A stretch of 43,580 nucleotides of DNA from a virus. Within the stretch, counting starts at the first letter, position 1. Every line of letters begins with the position of its first letter. A program made the translations under genes and the position numbers. This document shows positions 14,092 to 22,267 of this stretch, in pieces. The stretch spans positions 1 to 43,580 of the IMG/VR virus record IMGVR_UViG_3300022885_000033; one strand, 5' to 3'. The notes under the pieces were generated by a model that was not told where the DNA came from, made no database searches, and was given only the letters and a program-made list of their open reading frames with translations.

Positions 14092-15186
14092 ATGGTTTAT
14101 TCTGTAGGTATTATCGGTGGTGGGAAGATTGGTTTAACAATTGCACATATGCTTTCTATGCACGACGATGTTTTATATACTGTATATGATGTATTACCTG
14201 AAAAGGATTTTCGCAAGAATGAAAAAATGTATGCGGGCAAGGCTAGTCATGTAAATTATAAACGTATGCCAGAAGATCCGAAAGACGCTACTAAGGAGCA
14301 TGATGCCATTGTATCATCTGCTCCCTTTTTTGTGAATAAAAAAATTGCCAAGGCGTGTGTTAAAACAGGCACAGCATATTTTGATCTTACAGAAGATGTT
14401 GAAACTACAAAATTTATCAAAAAATTAGCTGATAAACATAAACCATCTATCCCATTGATGCCACAAATGGGTTTGGCACCTGGTGCGATTAACATTATTG
14501 CCAATTATGTTGCTTCTGATTTTGAAATTATTAAGGATCTCGAACTCCGTGTTGGTGCCTTACCATTATCACCAATGAACCATATGAAATATTACTTGAG
14601 TTGGTCAACTGCTGGCGTAGTTAATGAATATTGCAACCCATGTGAAGGATTATGGAATGGTGAAAAGGTTATGCTCAAACCATTAGAAGGGTATGAAACC
14701 GTATCGCTTGATGGTACTGTTTATGAAGCTTTCAATACTTCTGGTGGTGTTGCGTCTATGATCGATACTTATCAAGATAAAGCGGAAAATTTAACTTATA
14801 AAACATTACGTTACCCAGGGCATTGTGACTATATGCGGTTCCTTATCGAGGATTTGAATTTAGGCAATAATAGGGACCTATTTGTTAAAATTATGGATCA
14901 AGAAGTTCCGTATACTACATCTGATGTTGTTGTTATCCATGTCAATTGTGTTGGTTATACCAAGGATGGATTATTAGCACAACGTTCATACACCAATAAA
15001 ATTTACGGTGATACGATAAATGGGTGTGATTTCTCCGCTATACAAGTTGCAACCGCAAGTGGTGTTGTGCCTTTAATCCTTGCATTTGCCAAGAAAAAAA
15101 TGTATACTGGTTTTGTAACTTCAGAAGCAGTCAAATTCGACTGGTTTGTGAAACAACCTTTTGGTAATGTATACAAGGAAACGTAA
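14092..15186 (+). CDS. Saccharopine dehydrogenase-family oxidoreductase
   Basis: The product has 364 residues. The N-terminal Rossmann fold is clear (VGIIGGGKIGLTIAHML). A catalytic-domain pattern typical of saccharopine dehydrogenase / lysine 6-dehydrogenase relatives follows: PQMGLAPGAINIIANYVASDF, GALPLSP.NHMKYYLSWSTAGVVNEYCNPC, TSGGVASM and LRYPGHCDYMRFL. Family members oxidise or reduce amino-acid adducts such as saccharopine or lysine with NAD(P). The exact substrate here is unknown. The start is ATG 14092, seven bases after GGAG; an upstream TTG is less likely. An intact, full-length metabolic dehydrogenase in a phage is an auxiliary metabolic gene candidate. Confidence 0.85.
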   Translation: MVYSVGIIGGGKIGLTIAHMLSMHDDVLYTVYDVLPEKDFRKNEKMYAGKASHVNYKRMPEDPKDATKEHDAIVSSAPFFVNKKIAKACVKTGTAYFDLTEDVETTKFIKKLADKHKPSIPLMPQMGLAPGAINIIANYVASDFEIIKDLELRVGALPLSPMNHMKYYLSWSTAGVVNEYCNPCEGLWNGEKVMLKPLEGYETVSLDGTVYEAFNTSGGVASMIDTYQDKAENLTYKTLRYPGHCDYMRFLIEDLNLGNNRDLFVKIMDQEVPYTTSDVVVIHVNCVGYTKDGLLAQRSYTNKIYGDTINGCDFSAIQVATASGVVPLILAFAKKKMYTGFVTSEAVKFDWFVKQPFGNVYKET

Positions 15187-15187
15187 A

Positions 15188-15370
15188 ATGTCCAAGATTA
15201 AAGTGATTGCAATCATCGCGGTGGTTGGATTGGCAATCTTTGCCTATTTTTTCATCCCCTGGTATGTTAATCGATCTTTCAATTATTCAATGGGATATGA
15301 ATCCCAAGTTGAATCAACTGTTTGCAAAATGGTTAAGCGCGAATACTTGGTAAATCCTGACGACTGTTAA
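15188..15370 (+). CDS. Small single-pass membrane protein
   Basis: The product has 60 residues from the ATG at 15188, which follows AAGGAAACG. A longer reading overlapping the previous gene has no better start. An N-terminal transmembrane helix (KVIAIIAVVGLAIFAYFFI) is followed by a short periplasmic-type tail containing YESQVESTVCKMVKREYLVNPDDC. I recall similar tiny phage proteins with a hydrophobic helix and a V-C-K-M-V-K motif plus a terminal cysteine. No function is established. The two cysteines could form a disulfide. Confidence 0.65.
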   Translation: MSKIKVIAIIAVVGLAIFAYFFIPWYVNRSFNYSMGYESQVESTVCKMVKREYLVNPDDC

Positions 15371-15398
15371 ATTATATTGCATTTTTACTTTGTGTGGT

Positions 15399-15430
15399 GT
15401 TAGTATTAGTTATTAATTAATAATACTAAC
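15399..15430. repeat. Perfect inverted repeat in the leader of the DsbA-like gene
   Basis: GTTAGTATTA (15399-15408) and TAATACTAAC (15421-15430) are perfect inverted repeats around a 12-base AT-only-plus-G loop. The element is 16 bases before the next ATG. No T-run follows, so an operator or an mRNA stem is more likely than a terminator. Confidence 0.55.
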
Positions 15431-15446
15431 ATAATGGAGAGTAAAT

Positions 15447-15719
15447 ATGTCATTGGATACCATACTATCAGCCGACGAAAAGGCAAAGATTAAGAACACC
15501 ATCGTTGAAGCCGTTAGGGTCAAGCAGGAAATTGCTGATCTTACAGAAGGTCTCAAAGATGTTGTAACTCACGTTGCCGAAGAAACGGGTGTACCAAAGA
15601 AAGAGCTGAACAAGGCTATTTCAATTGCGTTTAAGGCGCGCGAAGACCACAAGGCATATGAAAATGCCCAGGAAGAGCTCGATACTGTTGGTCAGTTGTT
15701 GGAAATTGCGGAAATTTAA
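15447..15719 (+). CDS. dsbA: DsbA-like double-stranded DNA-binding protein
   Basis: The product has 90 residues, highly charged and helical (ADEKAKIKNTIVEAVRVKQEIADLTEGLKDVVTHVAEETGVPKKELNKAISIAFKAR, read in overlapping parts). Size, the E..V..KQEI..L...IKD-like first half and the D.EE...LY-like acidic C-terminus resemble T4 DsbA. T4 DsbA is an 89-residue dsDNA-binding protein that modulates late transcription. The match is by overall pattern, not by a catalytic motif, so it is tentative. It lies directly upstream of the DNA polymerase, separated by a strong hairpin, and has its own leader with an inverted repeat. Confidence 0.6.
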   Translation: MSLDTILSADEKAKIKNTIVEAVRVKQEIADLTEGLKDVVTHVAEETGVPKKELNKAISIAFKAREDHKAYENAQEELDTVGQLLEIAEI

Positions 15720-15727
15720 TTGTATAT

Positions 15728-15758
15728 GAAAGCCGTGGGATATTTTCCTACGGCTTTC
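15728..15758 (+). terminator. Strong hairpin between DsbA-like and DNA polymerase genes
   Basis: Arms GAAAGCCGTGGGA (15728-15740) and TCCTACGGCTTTC (15746-15758) pair over 13 positions, one of them G-U, around a 5-base loop. It lies 9 bases after the stop. There is no real T-run after it, so it may be a weak or factor-dependent terminator or an RNA-processing/stability stem. Confidence 0.55.
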
Positions 15759-15762
15759 TGTG

Positions 15763-15770
15763 CTTAAATA
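15763..15770 (+). promoter_or_regulatory. TAAATA motif upstream of DNA polymerase
   Basis: CTTAAATA lies 30 bases before the polymerase ATG and right after the hairpin. It shares the TAAATA core of other intergenic sites. The polymerase would normally be early or middle, so the late-promoter reading is uncertain. Confidence 0.35.
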
Positions 15771-15800
15771 TTATGCAATAATAACACCTGAGGTTAAAGT

Positions 15801-18545
15801 ATGTACGTAGACGCTCTATTTGATAATAAGAAGAATAAGATTCTCGTTGTGGAACGTCGCAATGGGAAACGCATCTACGAAGAATATCCTGCCAAATATC
15901 GTTTTTACTATGACGATCCGAAAGGATCATTTACCACTGTTTATGGTACCCAGGTTGCAAAATTTGAGACCCGCGATCAGATGAAGTTCAGACGCGAACT
16001 CACAATGTACCGTGGCGATAGCCAACGCGCAGTTTATGAAAGCGATATCAATCCACTGAATATTTGTTTAGAAGAAAACTATTACGGCGCTGAGCAGCCA
16101 GAGCTAAACATTGGGTTCTTTGATATTGAGGTTGATTTTGATCCCGTCCGCGGTTATGCCAATCCCGAAGATCCGTTTATGATGATTACCGCTATTAGTG
16201 TTCATTGTACTCACATTGGGCAAACTATCTGTCTTACAATTCCACCAAAAGGGATGTCGGAAGAAGAATCACAGGGCATTGCCGATAAATTTAATGGTAC
16301 AGTAATTTTATTCGATGATGAAAGAGAATTACTTAAAACATTTTTAGACATAATTGAAGATTGTGATATATTATCAGGATGGAACTCAGCATTCTTTGAT
16401 ATTCCATATATCATCGGACGAATTGTAGAAATATTGGGATCTGATTATGTTCGCAAACTTTGCTTATGGGGACAAAAACCCAAACGCAAAACCGTTGAAA
16501 AATTTGGTAAGGAACAATTAACATTCGATTTAGTTGGTCGCGTTCATTTGGATTATTTGGATTTGTACAAAAAGCATTCCATGCAGGAACTACATTCATA
16601 TAAACTAGATTATGTCGGCGAAATTGAAGTAAAAAGAAAGAAGGTCGAATACGAAGGAACCTTGCATCAACTTTACAATGATGATTTTGAAAAGTTTATT
16701 GACTACAGTATCCAAGATACGGATTTGTTGGTAGATATTGACAAGAAAAACCAATACATCGATCTTGCGAACGCTGTTGCACACACCAATACGGTTTTAT
16801 TGAAAGCTACTTTGGGAACCGTGCAAGTTGTTGAACAAGCTATCATTAATGAAGCACATCAACGCGGCATGGTAGTTATGGACAAAGCAAATCATGGTGA
16901 TACTCTTCCAGTTGCGGGTGCATATGTTGCAGATCCCGTAGTTGGGATGCATGAAGAGATTGGCGCTATTGATATTAACTCTCTATACCCGTCAGTAATT
17001 CGCGCGTTGAATATGGGTCCAGAAACAATTGTTGGTCAAATTGAGTTAGATCAAACAGCGAAACATATCAATGATCTAATGGCTAAAGGCATCAGTGGTT
17101 CTGATGCATGGCATGATATGTTTGGTACCATAGAATTTCAACAATTTACTGGTGATCGTACTGAAGGACCAGAGTTATCAATATCATTCGAAGATGGTAA
17201 TGTTCTTAAAGGGAATATAGAAACAATTAAACGCTGGATCTGGAGTAACCAAGTATGCATCTCGGCAAATGGTACACTTTTTGCCACTGATCGAGTTGGT
17301 GTTATTGCAGGTATTCTTGGAAAATGGTACAATGAACGTGTAGAGATGCGGGCGAAGGTTGGTGAATATAAAAAATTGGTGAAGGAAGAAGATGATCCAG
17401 TTAAGAAAGCAGAATACAATGCGTTGGTTAGTTTCTGGGATAAGCGACAATATGTGCGTAAAATTCTATTGAACAGTTTGTATGGCGCGTTGCTAAATTC
17501 CCATTGCAGATTTTATGATCCACGCATTGGTCAATCAGTAACACTTACTGGTCGCTGCATTACACGCCATATGATTGAAACAACTAATGAATTGATCACC
17601 GGAAAACGCGATAAAAACGGTGATGGAATTATTTATGGTGATACGGATAGCTGTTATTTCTCCGCGGTTTCAACAATGCGCGGTAATCCAGACTTTGACG
17701 ATTTCTCATGGGATAAAGAAAATGTAATTGAGTTATATGATGCTATCGCTGATGGTGTTAATGATACTTTTATCAATTTCATGGTTGATACATTTCATAC
17801 CACAACTGACCGTGGTGGTATTATTGAGGCGGGTCGTGAACTAGTCGCAAGTCGAGGAATGTTTATCAAAAAGAAGCGTTATGCTCTTATGATCTATGAT
17901 GATGAAGGCTTCCGTATTGATAAAGTTAGTGAAGAAGAAGCCGAAGACAAAGGATATGTTTATGGTTTCGGTAAGATTAAAGCTATGGGAGTTGAAACAA
18001 AGCGCACCGATACATCAAAAGAAATACAAAAATTCCTTGAACAAATTCTTGAGAAAGTTCTATCTGGCAATACCGAGCAAGAAGTATTGGATTATATCAA
18101 AGAGTTCAGAGGTGAATTTAAGAAATGGCCTGGATGGTTAAAGGGTACTCCGAAGGGAGTTAATGGTCTTACTAAGTATGGTGAACTCGCAACAAAAGCC
18201 AAAGGTGCGAAAGTCAATATGCCAGGTCACGTTAGAGCAGCAATGAATTGGAATACTTTGAAAAAGTTGAATGATGATCTACATAGTTTAACTATTATGG
18301 ATGGTTTCAAAACTGTTGTTTGCAAACTGCGACCCAATCAATATAATATGACCAGTATTGGTTTTCCGGTCGATGAACCGCATCTTCCAAAATGGTTTAA
18401 AGAATTACCGTTCGATGATGATACAATGGATGCAAGCATTATTGAAAAGAAATTACAAAATCTTATCGGTATTTTAAAATGGGATCTTGATAGCACAAAA
18501 CAGAACAGCAATTTTAGTGATCTGTTTGGTATGCAGAAGAAGTAA
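15801..18545 (+). CDS. 43: Family B DNA polymerase (T4 gp43-like)
   Basis: The product has 914 residues, close to T4 gp43 (898), and is the replicative polymerase with 3'-5' proofreading. Exonuclease motifs are FFDIE (106-110; D108, E110), GWNSAFFDIPY (193-203) and YSIQD (302-306). Polymerase motifs are DINSLYPS (391-398), KILLNSLYGA (554-563) and YGDTDS (612-617), followed by the KKKRYAL segment. All catalytic aspartates are present. The C-terminus (about the last 20 residues, NFSDLFGMQKK) resembles a clamp-binding tail. It is followed by the sliding clamp gene. No intein or intron interruption is seen. Confidence 0.97.
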   Translation: MYVDALFDNKKNKILVVERRNGKRIYEEYPAKYRFYYDDPKGSFTTVYGTQVAKFETRDQMKFRRELTMYRGDSQRAVYESDINPLNICLEENYYGAEQPELNIGFFDIEVDFDPVRGYANPEDPFMMITAISVHCTHIGQTICLTIPPKGMSEEESQGIADKFNGTVILFDDERELLKTFLDIIEDCDILSGWNSAFFDIPYIIGRIVEILGSDYVRKLCLWGQKPKRKTVEKFGKEQLTFDLVGRVHLDYLDLYKKHSMQELHSYKLDYVGEIEVKRKKVEYEGTLHQLYNDDFEKFIDYSIQDTDLLVDIDKKNQYIDLANAVAHTNTVLLKATLGTVQVVEQAIINEAHQRGMVVMDKANHGDTLPVAGAYVADPVVGMHEEIGAIDINSLYPSVIRALNMGPETIVGQIELDQTAKHINDLMAKGISGSDAWHDMFGTIEFQQFTGDRTEGPELSISFEDGNVLKGNIETIKRWIWSNQVCISANGTLFATDRVGVIAGILGKWYNERVEMRAKVGEYKKLVKEEDDPVKKAEYNALVSFWDKRQYVRKILLNSLYGALLNSHCRFYDPRIGQSVTLTGRCITRHMIETTNELITGKRDKNGDGIIYGDTDSCYFSAVSTMRGNPDFDDFSWDKENVIELYDAIADGVNDTFINFMVDTFHTTTDRGGIIEAGRELVASRGMFIKKKRYALMIYDDEGFRIDKVSEEEAEDKGYVYGFGKIKAMGVETKRTDTSKEIQKFLEQILEKVLSGNTEQEVLDYIKEFRGEFKKWPGWLKGTPKGVNGLTKYGELATKAKGAKVNMPGHVRAAMNWNTLKKLNDDLHSLTIMDGFKTVVCKLRPNQYNMTSIGFPVDEPHLPKWFKELPFDDDTMDASIIEKKLQNLIGILKWDLDSTKQNSNFSDLFGMQKK

Positions 18546-18718
18546 TTAAGGATTCATAACCGTATGATTAAAAAAAAACTGATAATAATTTGATGATTAC
18601 TTGATGATTATTGATACAGTTAGATTGACAACTTCAAAAATATTTACGAATAATATTGAATTAATAAAACCATTAAAGTATACTTATAGCATAATCGCAA
18701 ACACATGGAGAATTACTA

Positions 18719-19456
18719 ATGCGTGATGAATTACTGGATATCCTACAGCATACACTTGGTCTGGGTGTTATTACTGAGATTAAGATTACAGGCTCTGGCA
18801 CCGAGACACTAATTGATGCAATGGATGAAAACAATGCAGTCGTAATCAAAGGCAAGCTAAAAACTGCAAATGCTGCCCTTGAAGGTGAATACGGCTTGCG
18901 TTATTTGGATCGCCTAAAGGCATACTTGAACGATCCAAACTATAAGTCAGATGATGCAAACATTAGCATCAAAACTGATACTCGCAACGGAAAGAAGACA
19001 CCTGTTGAAATATTATTTGAAAACGTTGGTGCAAAGGATAGCACCGTGTATCGTCTGGTTAGTCCAGAACTATGCCGTGACTATTTTGATTTCAAGGGCG
19101 CCGACTGGACCGTTTCCTTTAGCCCAAGCAAGAGCATTGTAAGCAACTTTGCTTATAAGGCGGCGGCCGCTGGTTCTGAGTCAGCCAACTTCACAACTTC
19201 AAGTAATGATGATGGTGACATCATAATTGCAGTGGGAGAAGGTATGAGTTCATCATCCATCCTGTTTGGTGACGGTACAGACCATAAGCTAAAATTTGAA
19301 CTACGTTGGCCCACAGCACTTATACTTTCAGTCCTAAAGTTGGATGAAGGGAATGTTGAAGTTGATATTCTTGATGATCCACGTTCTGGTGCTTTGCAGG
19401 TTCGCGTGGATACCAAACTCGCTGAGTGGCAGTATATTTTCCCTCAGGTCAAGTAA
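18719..19456 (+). CDS. 45: Sliding clamp (T4 gp45-like)
   Basis: The product has 245 residues (T4 gp45: 228). The T4-type clamp is a trimeric ring that tethers the polymerase to DNA and activates late transcription. Evidence is the size, the position directly after the polymerase, and clamp-like alternating strand pattern: LRYLDRLKAYLNDPNYK, LVSPELCRDYFDFKGADWTVSFSPSK, DGDIIIAVGEG and LKFELRWPTALILSVLKLDEGNVEVDIL. The last block resembles the C-terminal strands of gp45. Sequence similarity to T4 is low, so the call leans on context. The ATG follows a TGGAGA ribosome site. The leader contains a TTGACA but no well-spaced -10. Confidence 0.75.
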   Translation: MRDELLDILQHTLGLGVITEIKITGSGTETLIDAMDENNAVVIKGKLKTANAALEGEYGLRYLDRLKAYLNDPNYKSDDANISIKTDTRNGKKTPVEILFENVGAKDSTVYRLVSPELCRDYFDFKGADWTVSFSPSKSIVSNFAYKAAAAGSESANFTTSSNDDGDIIIAVGEGMSSSSILFGDGTDHKLKFELRWPTALILSVLKLDEGNVEVDILDDPRSGALQVRVDTKLAEWQYIFPQVK

Positions 19457-19468
19457 AAATTATTATAC

Positions 19469-19549
19469 CCAACTAATGTACCCCCCAGCCCTAGGAGGTG
19501 ATTTTTATCACGCTGGTTTTAGTTGGAAGGGGCGGCCATCATGCCGCCC
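19469..19549 (+). other. Candidate structured RNA element downstream of the clamp gene
   Basis: In a 112-base gap, three nested helices can form. They are CCAACTAA (19469-19476) with TTAGTTGG (19519-19526), CCAGC (19485-19489) with GCTGG (19512-19516), and GTGAT (19498-19502) with ATCAC (19507-19511). A second hairpin follows at once: GGGCGGC (19530-19536) with GCCGCCC (19543-19549). All pairs are Watson-Crick. The segment is visibly richer in G and C than its surroundings. A C6 run at 19481-19486 could also contact the nearby G4 run (19529-19532). There is no T-run, so it is not a standard terminator. No known RNA family is recognised. Confidence 0.5.
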
Positions 19550-19568
19550 AGATCGAAAAGGATAGGGA

Positions 19569-19865
19569 ATGTCTAATAAAAAAATGTGGAAGACGCAACG
19601 GGCAGAAAGTTTATATTCTATCAGGTCAGGTTCCAACGATATCAAATTTTATGAAGATTATAAAGAGATCCTTGAACTAGCTAGTAATGTCGACCGCTGG
19701 TTTCGTATCAAAGAAGCGGTGCAACATAAATCTAGAAATCGTAGAGCTTCCAAGAAGTATCCAAATCTAAATCAAGATATTTACTTTTGCAACTCTAATA
19801 TTGATTTAGCCATTAGTGAATTCAATAGTAAAGTAGTAATGATGCGGTTGCAGATAGATGAATAA
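19569..19865 (+). CDS. Hypothetical basic small protein
   Basis: The product has 98 residues, basic, rich in K, R, N and S (for example VQHKSRNRRASKKYPNLNQD), with a helical start (FYEDYKEILELASNVDRWFRIKEAV). No signal peptide or membrane segment and no family recognised. The ATG follows an AGGATAGGG ribosome-site-like sequence. It lies between the structured element after the clamp gene and the DpdA gene. The charge suggests nucleic-acid binding, but nothing more specific can be said. Confidence 0.65.
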   Translation: MSNKKMWKTQRAESLYSIRSGSNDIKFYEDYKEILELASNVDRWFRIKEAVQHKSRNRRASKKYPNLNQDIYFCNSNIDLAISEFNSKVVMMRLQIDE

Positions 19866-19867
19866 TA

Positions 19868-19896
19868 TTGTAAATCACCACACATTTAGTTATAAT
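19868..19896 (+). promoter_or_regulatory. Possible sigma70-like promoter upstream of dpdA
   Basis: TTGTAA (19868-19873) and TATAAT (19891-19896) have a 17-base spacer. It lies at the beginning of the 221-base gap before dpdA, so the leader would be about 180 bases long. Confidence 0.4.
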
Positions 19897-19921
19897 CATA
19901 CTTAAAGCTACAATAACTAGG

Positions 19922-19929
19922 TCTAAATA
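19922..19929 (+). promoter_or_regulatory. TAAATA late-like motif upstream of dpdA
   Basis: TCTAAATA lies within the gap before dpdA and is identical over 10 bases (GTCTAAATAT) to the motif upstream of queE. The shared decamer hints that both modification genes are expressed together. Confidence 0.4.
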
Positions 19930-20086
19930 TTATCATAAACCAAGTATAAGAATTGTGTAAACAAATTACATATATTGGTTTGGCAATTCCACCAAGTTAA
20001 GAATAATACAAAAAATATGGTTGAATTCGTCCGTGTATTTGAAAATATATTAGAGAAGATCTAACAACTAACAAAAAGGCAATATA

Positions 20087-21583
20087 ATGGCAGAAGAAAA
20101 TAATGTAGAAAACCTAAATTTTGATGATGAATGGGCGGTATTTCTTCCATCTATTTCATCACTGTATTCCAAGCTAGTATCAAAAGGTGATTCAGGTATT
20201 AAACGCCCTGTCCCTGCTAACATTGGTAGTATTGATGGCTTAGATTTCTTTAACTCATCCAAAGGCCTATATCGGTATGATCATGCGCTGTACTCGGCTG
20301 GCCATGCGCAATTGGACATAGAACGAAGTAACGTTCAGGAAAGCATGATTCAGAATCGTGAGCCAGGCCGTATTATCGTTGGTGACTCAGGTGGCTTCCA
20401 GATCTGTTCTGGCGTGTTGAAACTTAATTGGGATGACAGTGAGGCGATCAAAGAAACATGCTTAAAGATCACACGCTGGCTTGAACATACCGCAGACTAC
20501 AGCATGATCCTGGATATGCCAACATCAGGCATTTTCAACGAGAAGGCTCCAACAATCAACACTATTGAAGATTGTAAGTCATTTACTCACGCTAACATCA
20601 AGACGATGATTGAACATCGCGTGCCAGGTAAGACTGACTTCTTGAACGTTCTACAGGGACGTAACGCAGAAGAAAACTGGGACTGGTATCAGGAATACAA
20701 GCATTATAGTGATCCAGCTGAATACGGTGACCGTCGCCTAGAGGGTTGGGCGTTTGCTGGTAACTCAGTACGTGATATGTTCAGTCAGTTACGAATCCTA
20801 CGTGATATGGGTGAAAGTGGTTTACTTGAGAATACAAGCTGGATCCATATTCTAGGTGTTGGTAAAATCAAAGCCGGTCTTGCATATACTATTATCCAAA
20901 AGAAAATCCGTGAACGTTATGGTTCCAACGTGCGTCTAAGCTTTGATGCAGCAAGCCCATTCGTTAGTGTAGCTAAAGGTCGCATCTATACGGGCTATGC
21001 GCTTGAGGGCGGTCCGCTGGGTAAGGGAAAGCTATCACATAAGATGAATGCAATGCCCGACTCAAAGGATCTTGTGGGTAGTACGGAATTATGGCCAATC
21101 ATGGGTAGTCCATTCTTTGATGGTATGAAAATTGGTGAGCTTTGCTATAATGGTGATCCAAAGTTCAAAAGTGCTTGGGATGGGTTATCATATGGTGTGC
21201 TAATGGCGCACTCCACATACTTACACATCAAGTCAGTACACCAGGCGCTCAAAATCTTTGATCTACATGGCGCGGTGGACAAGAGAACAGACCGTTTTGT
21301 TGAAGAATTTATTCCAATGGATATTGTCAAATTCAAAGATATTGTTAATCAATTCTTTGATGCACCCAAAGACAAGGGTGATTTGATATTGGAGGATAAC
21401 AGAATCTTCCTAGAACGCTATATCAGTGCAATGGTCAAGAAGAAACCAGACCTAAATACTTCACCACTGTTTGAACAACAGATTAAAGATTCAGACACAT
21501 ATGATGTGGAAGATATTGAAGGTGAATTACACGACGTCGCTGATGATAATAACTTCAGCACAATGTTTGAGGAGACAATATAA
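20087..21583 (+). CDS. dpdA: DpdA-type DNA 7-deazaguanine transglycosylase
   Basis: The product has 498 residues and belongs to the tRNA-guanine transglycosylase superfamily. The GDSGGFQ motif (99-105, D100 as general acid/base), NVLQGR (187-192) and the nucleophile-type aspartate D287 in SFDAASP are all visible. Phage DpdA proteins exchange guanine in DNA for a 7-deazaguanine base such as preQ0, protecting phage DNA from restriction. A tRNA-directed TGT is the alternative, but the gene is next to FolE, QueD-like and QueE genes in a phage replication region, which favours DNA. It heads a run of coupled genes, and its stop overlaps the next start (TAATG). Confidence 0.88.
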   Translation: MAEENNVENLNFDDEWAVFLPSISSLYSKLVSKGDSGIKRPVPANIGSIDGLDFFNSSKGLYRYDHALYSAGHAQLDIERSNVQESMIQNREPGRIIVGDSGGFQICSGVLKLNWDDSEAIKETCLKITRWLEHTADYSMILDMPTSGIFNEKAPTINTIEDCKSFTHANIKTMIEHRVPGKTDFLNVLQGRNAEENWDWYQEYKHYSDPAEYGDRRLEGWAFAGNSVRDMFSQLRILRDMGESGLLENTSWIHILGVGKIKAGLAYTIIQKKIRERYGSNVRLSFDAASPFVSVAKGRIYTGYALEGGPLGKGKLSHKMNAMPDSKDLVGSTELWPIMGSPFFDGMKIGELCYNGDPKFKSAWDGLSYGVLMAHSTYLHIKSVHQALKIFDLHGAVDKRTDRFVEEFIPMDIVKFKDIVNQFFDAPKDKGDLILEDNRIFLERYISAMVKKKPDLNTSPLFEQQIKDSDTYDVEDIEGELHDVADDNNFSTMFEETI

Positions 21584-21939
21584 TGAGAAATACTTTTATT
21601 AAAGTTCGTACAGAGTTTGAGGGATTTCACTTCTATCCAAACGCTAGTGAAATTGATCAACGTATTAAATTCCTGGAAACTGAACATCGCCATATGTTTA
21701 AGGTTGATGTTAAAATTTCAGTCAACCATCTAGACCGTGAACTGGAATTCTTCCTAGTTAAATGGGACCTACAAGAGTTCATTGAATCTGGGAAGATGAA
21801 TCACAAATCATGTGAGATGATTGCTACTGATATCCTGGATGACCACCTAATTCCAAAATATGGTTCTAACCGTTATTATGAAATCATCGTCTCAGAAGAT
21901 GGTGAGTCAGATGGTATTGTAGAACATATCGCGGAATAA
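21583..21939 (+). CDS. queD: QueD-like 6-carboxytetrahydropterin synthase
   Basis: The product has 118 residues, the size of a T-fold PTPS/QueD protein. The zinc-site histidines appear in the right order: H16 in FEGFHFYPNA, then H35 and H37 in EHRHMFKV. A late SCEMIA segment (C77, E78) and VSEDGESDG resemble the E-x-x-A and C-terminal strand of QueD. QueD converts dihydroneopterin triphosphate, the FolE product, to 6-carboxytetrahydropterin, the QueE substrate. Both FolE and QueE are encoded in this window, which strongly supports the call. Overall similarity is modest, and a different T-fold activity is possible. It is coupled to dpdA by stop/start overlap. Confidence 0.65.
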   Translation: MRNTFIKVRTEFEGFHFYPNASEIDQRIKFLETEHRHMFKVDVKISVNHLDRELEFFLVKWDLQEFIESGKMNHKSCEMIATDILDDHLIPKYGSNRYYEIIVSEDGESDGIVEHIAE

Positions 21940-21947
21940 GAGACCAC

Positions 21948-22262
21948 ATGGATTTATTAACACATTTAAAGGATCAGTGGGAGTTTTCACAAAAAACATT
22001 TGGTCCAATTGAGTTCAAAAACCATATGGGCCCATTGAATCATATTAGGAAAGAACTTATTGAGATTGAGGATGAACCAACAGACCCATATGAGTGGGCA
22101 GACTTGATTCTATTATCTTTTGATGGTGCCATGCGTGCAAATATTCCACCAGAAATTATAGTCAAAGCAATCTCAGAAAAGCTTGAAATTAACAAAAATA
22201 GAGATTGGCCTGATTGGCGGGGGACTGATCCCAATGACCCAATTGAACATACAAAGGAATAA
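21948..22262 (+). CDS. MazG/DUF550-like nucleotide pyrophosphohydrolase
   Basis: The product has 104 residues. The metal-binding pattern ExxE...ExxD of all-alpha NTP pyrophosphatases is visible as E36-x-x-E39 and E49-x-x-D52 (KELIEIEDEPTDPYEWAD). The DUF550-like signature PLNHIRKELIEIE...EWADLILLSFDGAMR and WPDWR...PIEH follows. This family includes dATP/dGTP diphosphohydrolases, among them MazZ of base-Z phages. The gene sits between QueD-like and glycosyltransferase genes. It may trim a dNTP or modified-nucleotide pool as part of DNA modification; the substrate is inference. Confidence 0.8.
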   Translation: MDLLTHLKDQWEFSQKTFGPIEFKNHMGPLNHIRKELIEIEDEPTDPYEWADLILLSFDGAMRANIPPEIIVKAISEKLEINKNRDWPDWRGTDPNDPIEHTKE

Positions 22263-22267
22263 GAAAT

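Noticed and set aside
18625-18656. TTGACA with TAATAT upstream of the clamp gene as a promoter
   Set aside because: The spacer is 20 bases, too long for a normal sigma70 promoter; not listed as a feature.
19469-19549. Structured element considered as an intrinsic terminator or preQ1 riboswitch
   Set aside because: No T-run follows either hairpin. The sequence does not match the preQ1-I consensus, and the next gene is not obviously a queuosine gene.
19498-19680. 60-codon frame starting with GTG next to AGGAGG
   Set aside because: The ribosome-site-like sequence abuts the GTG with no spacing, the frame overlaps the better-supported gene at 19569, and the segment forms nested RNA helices instead.
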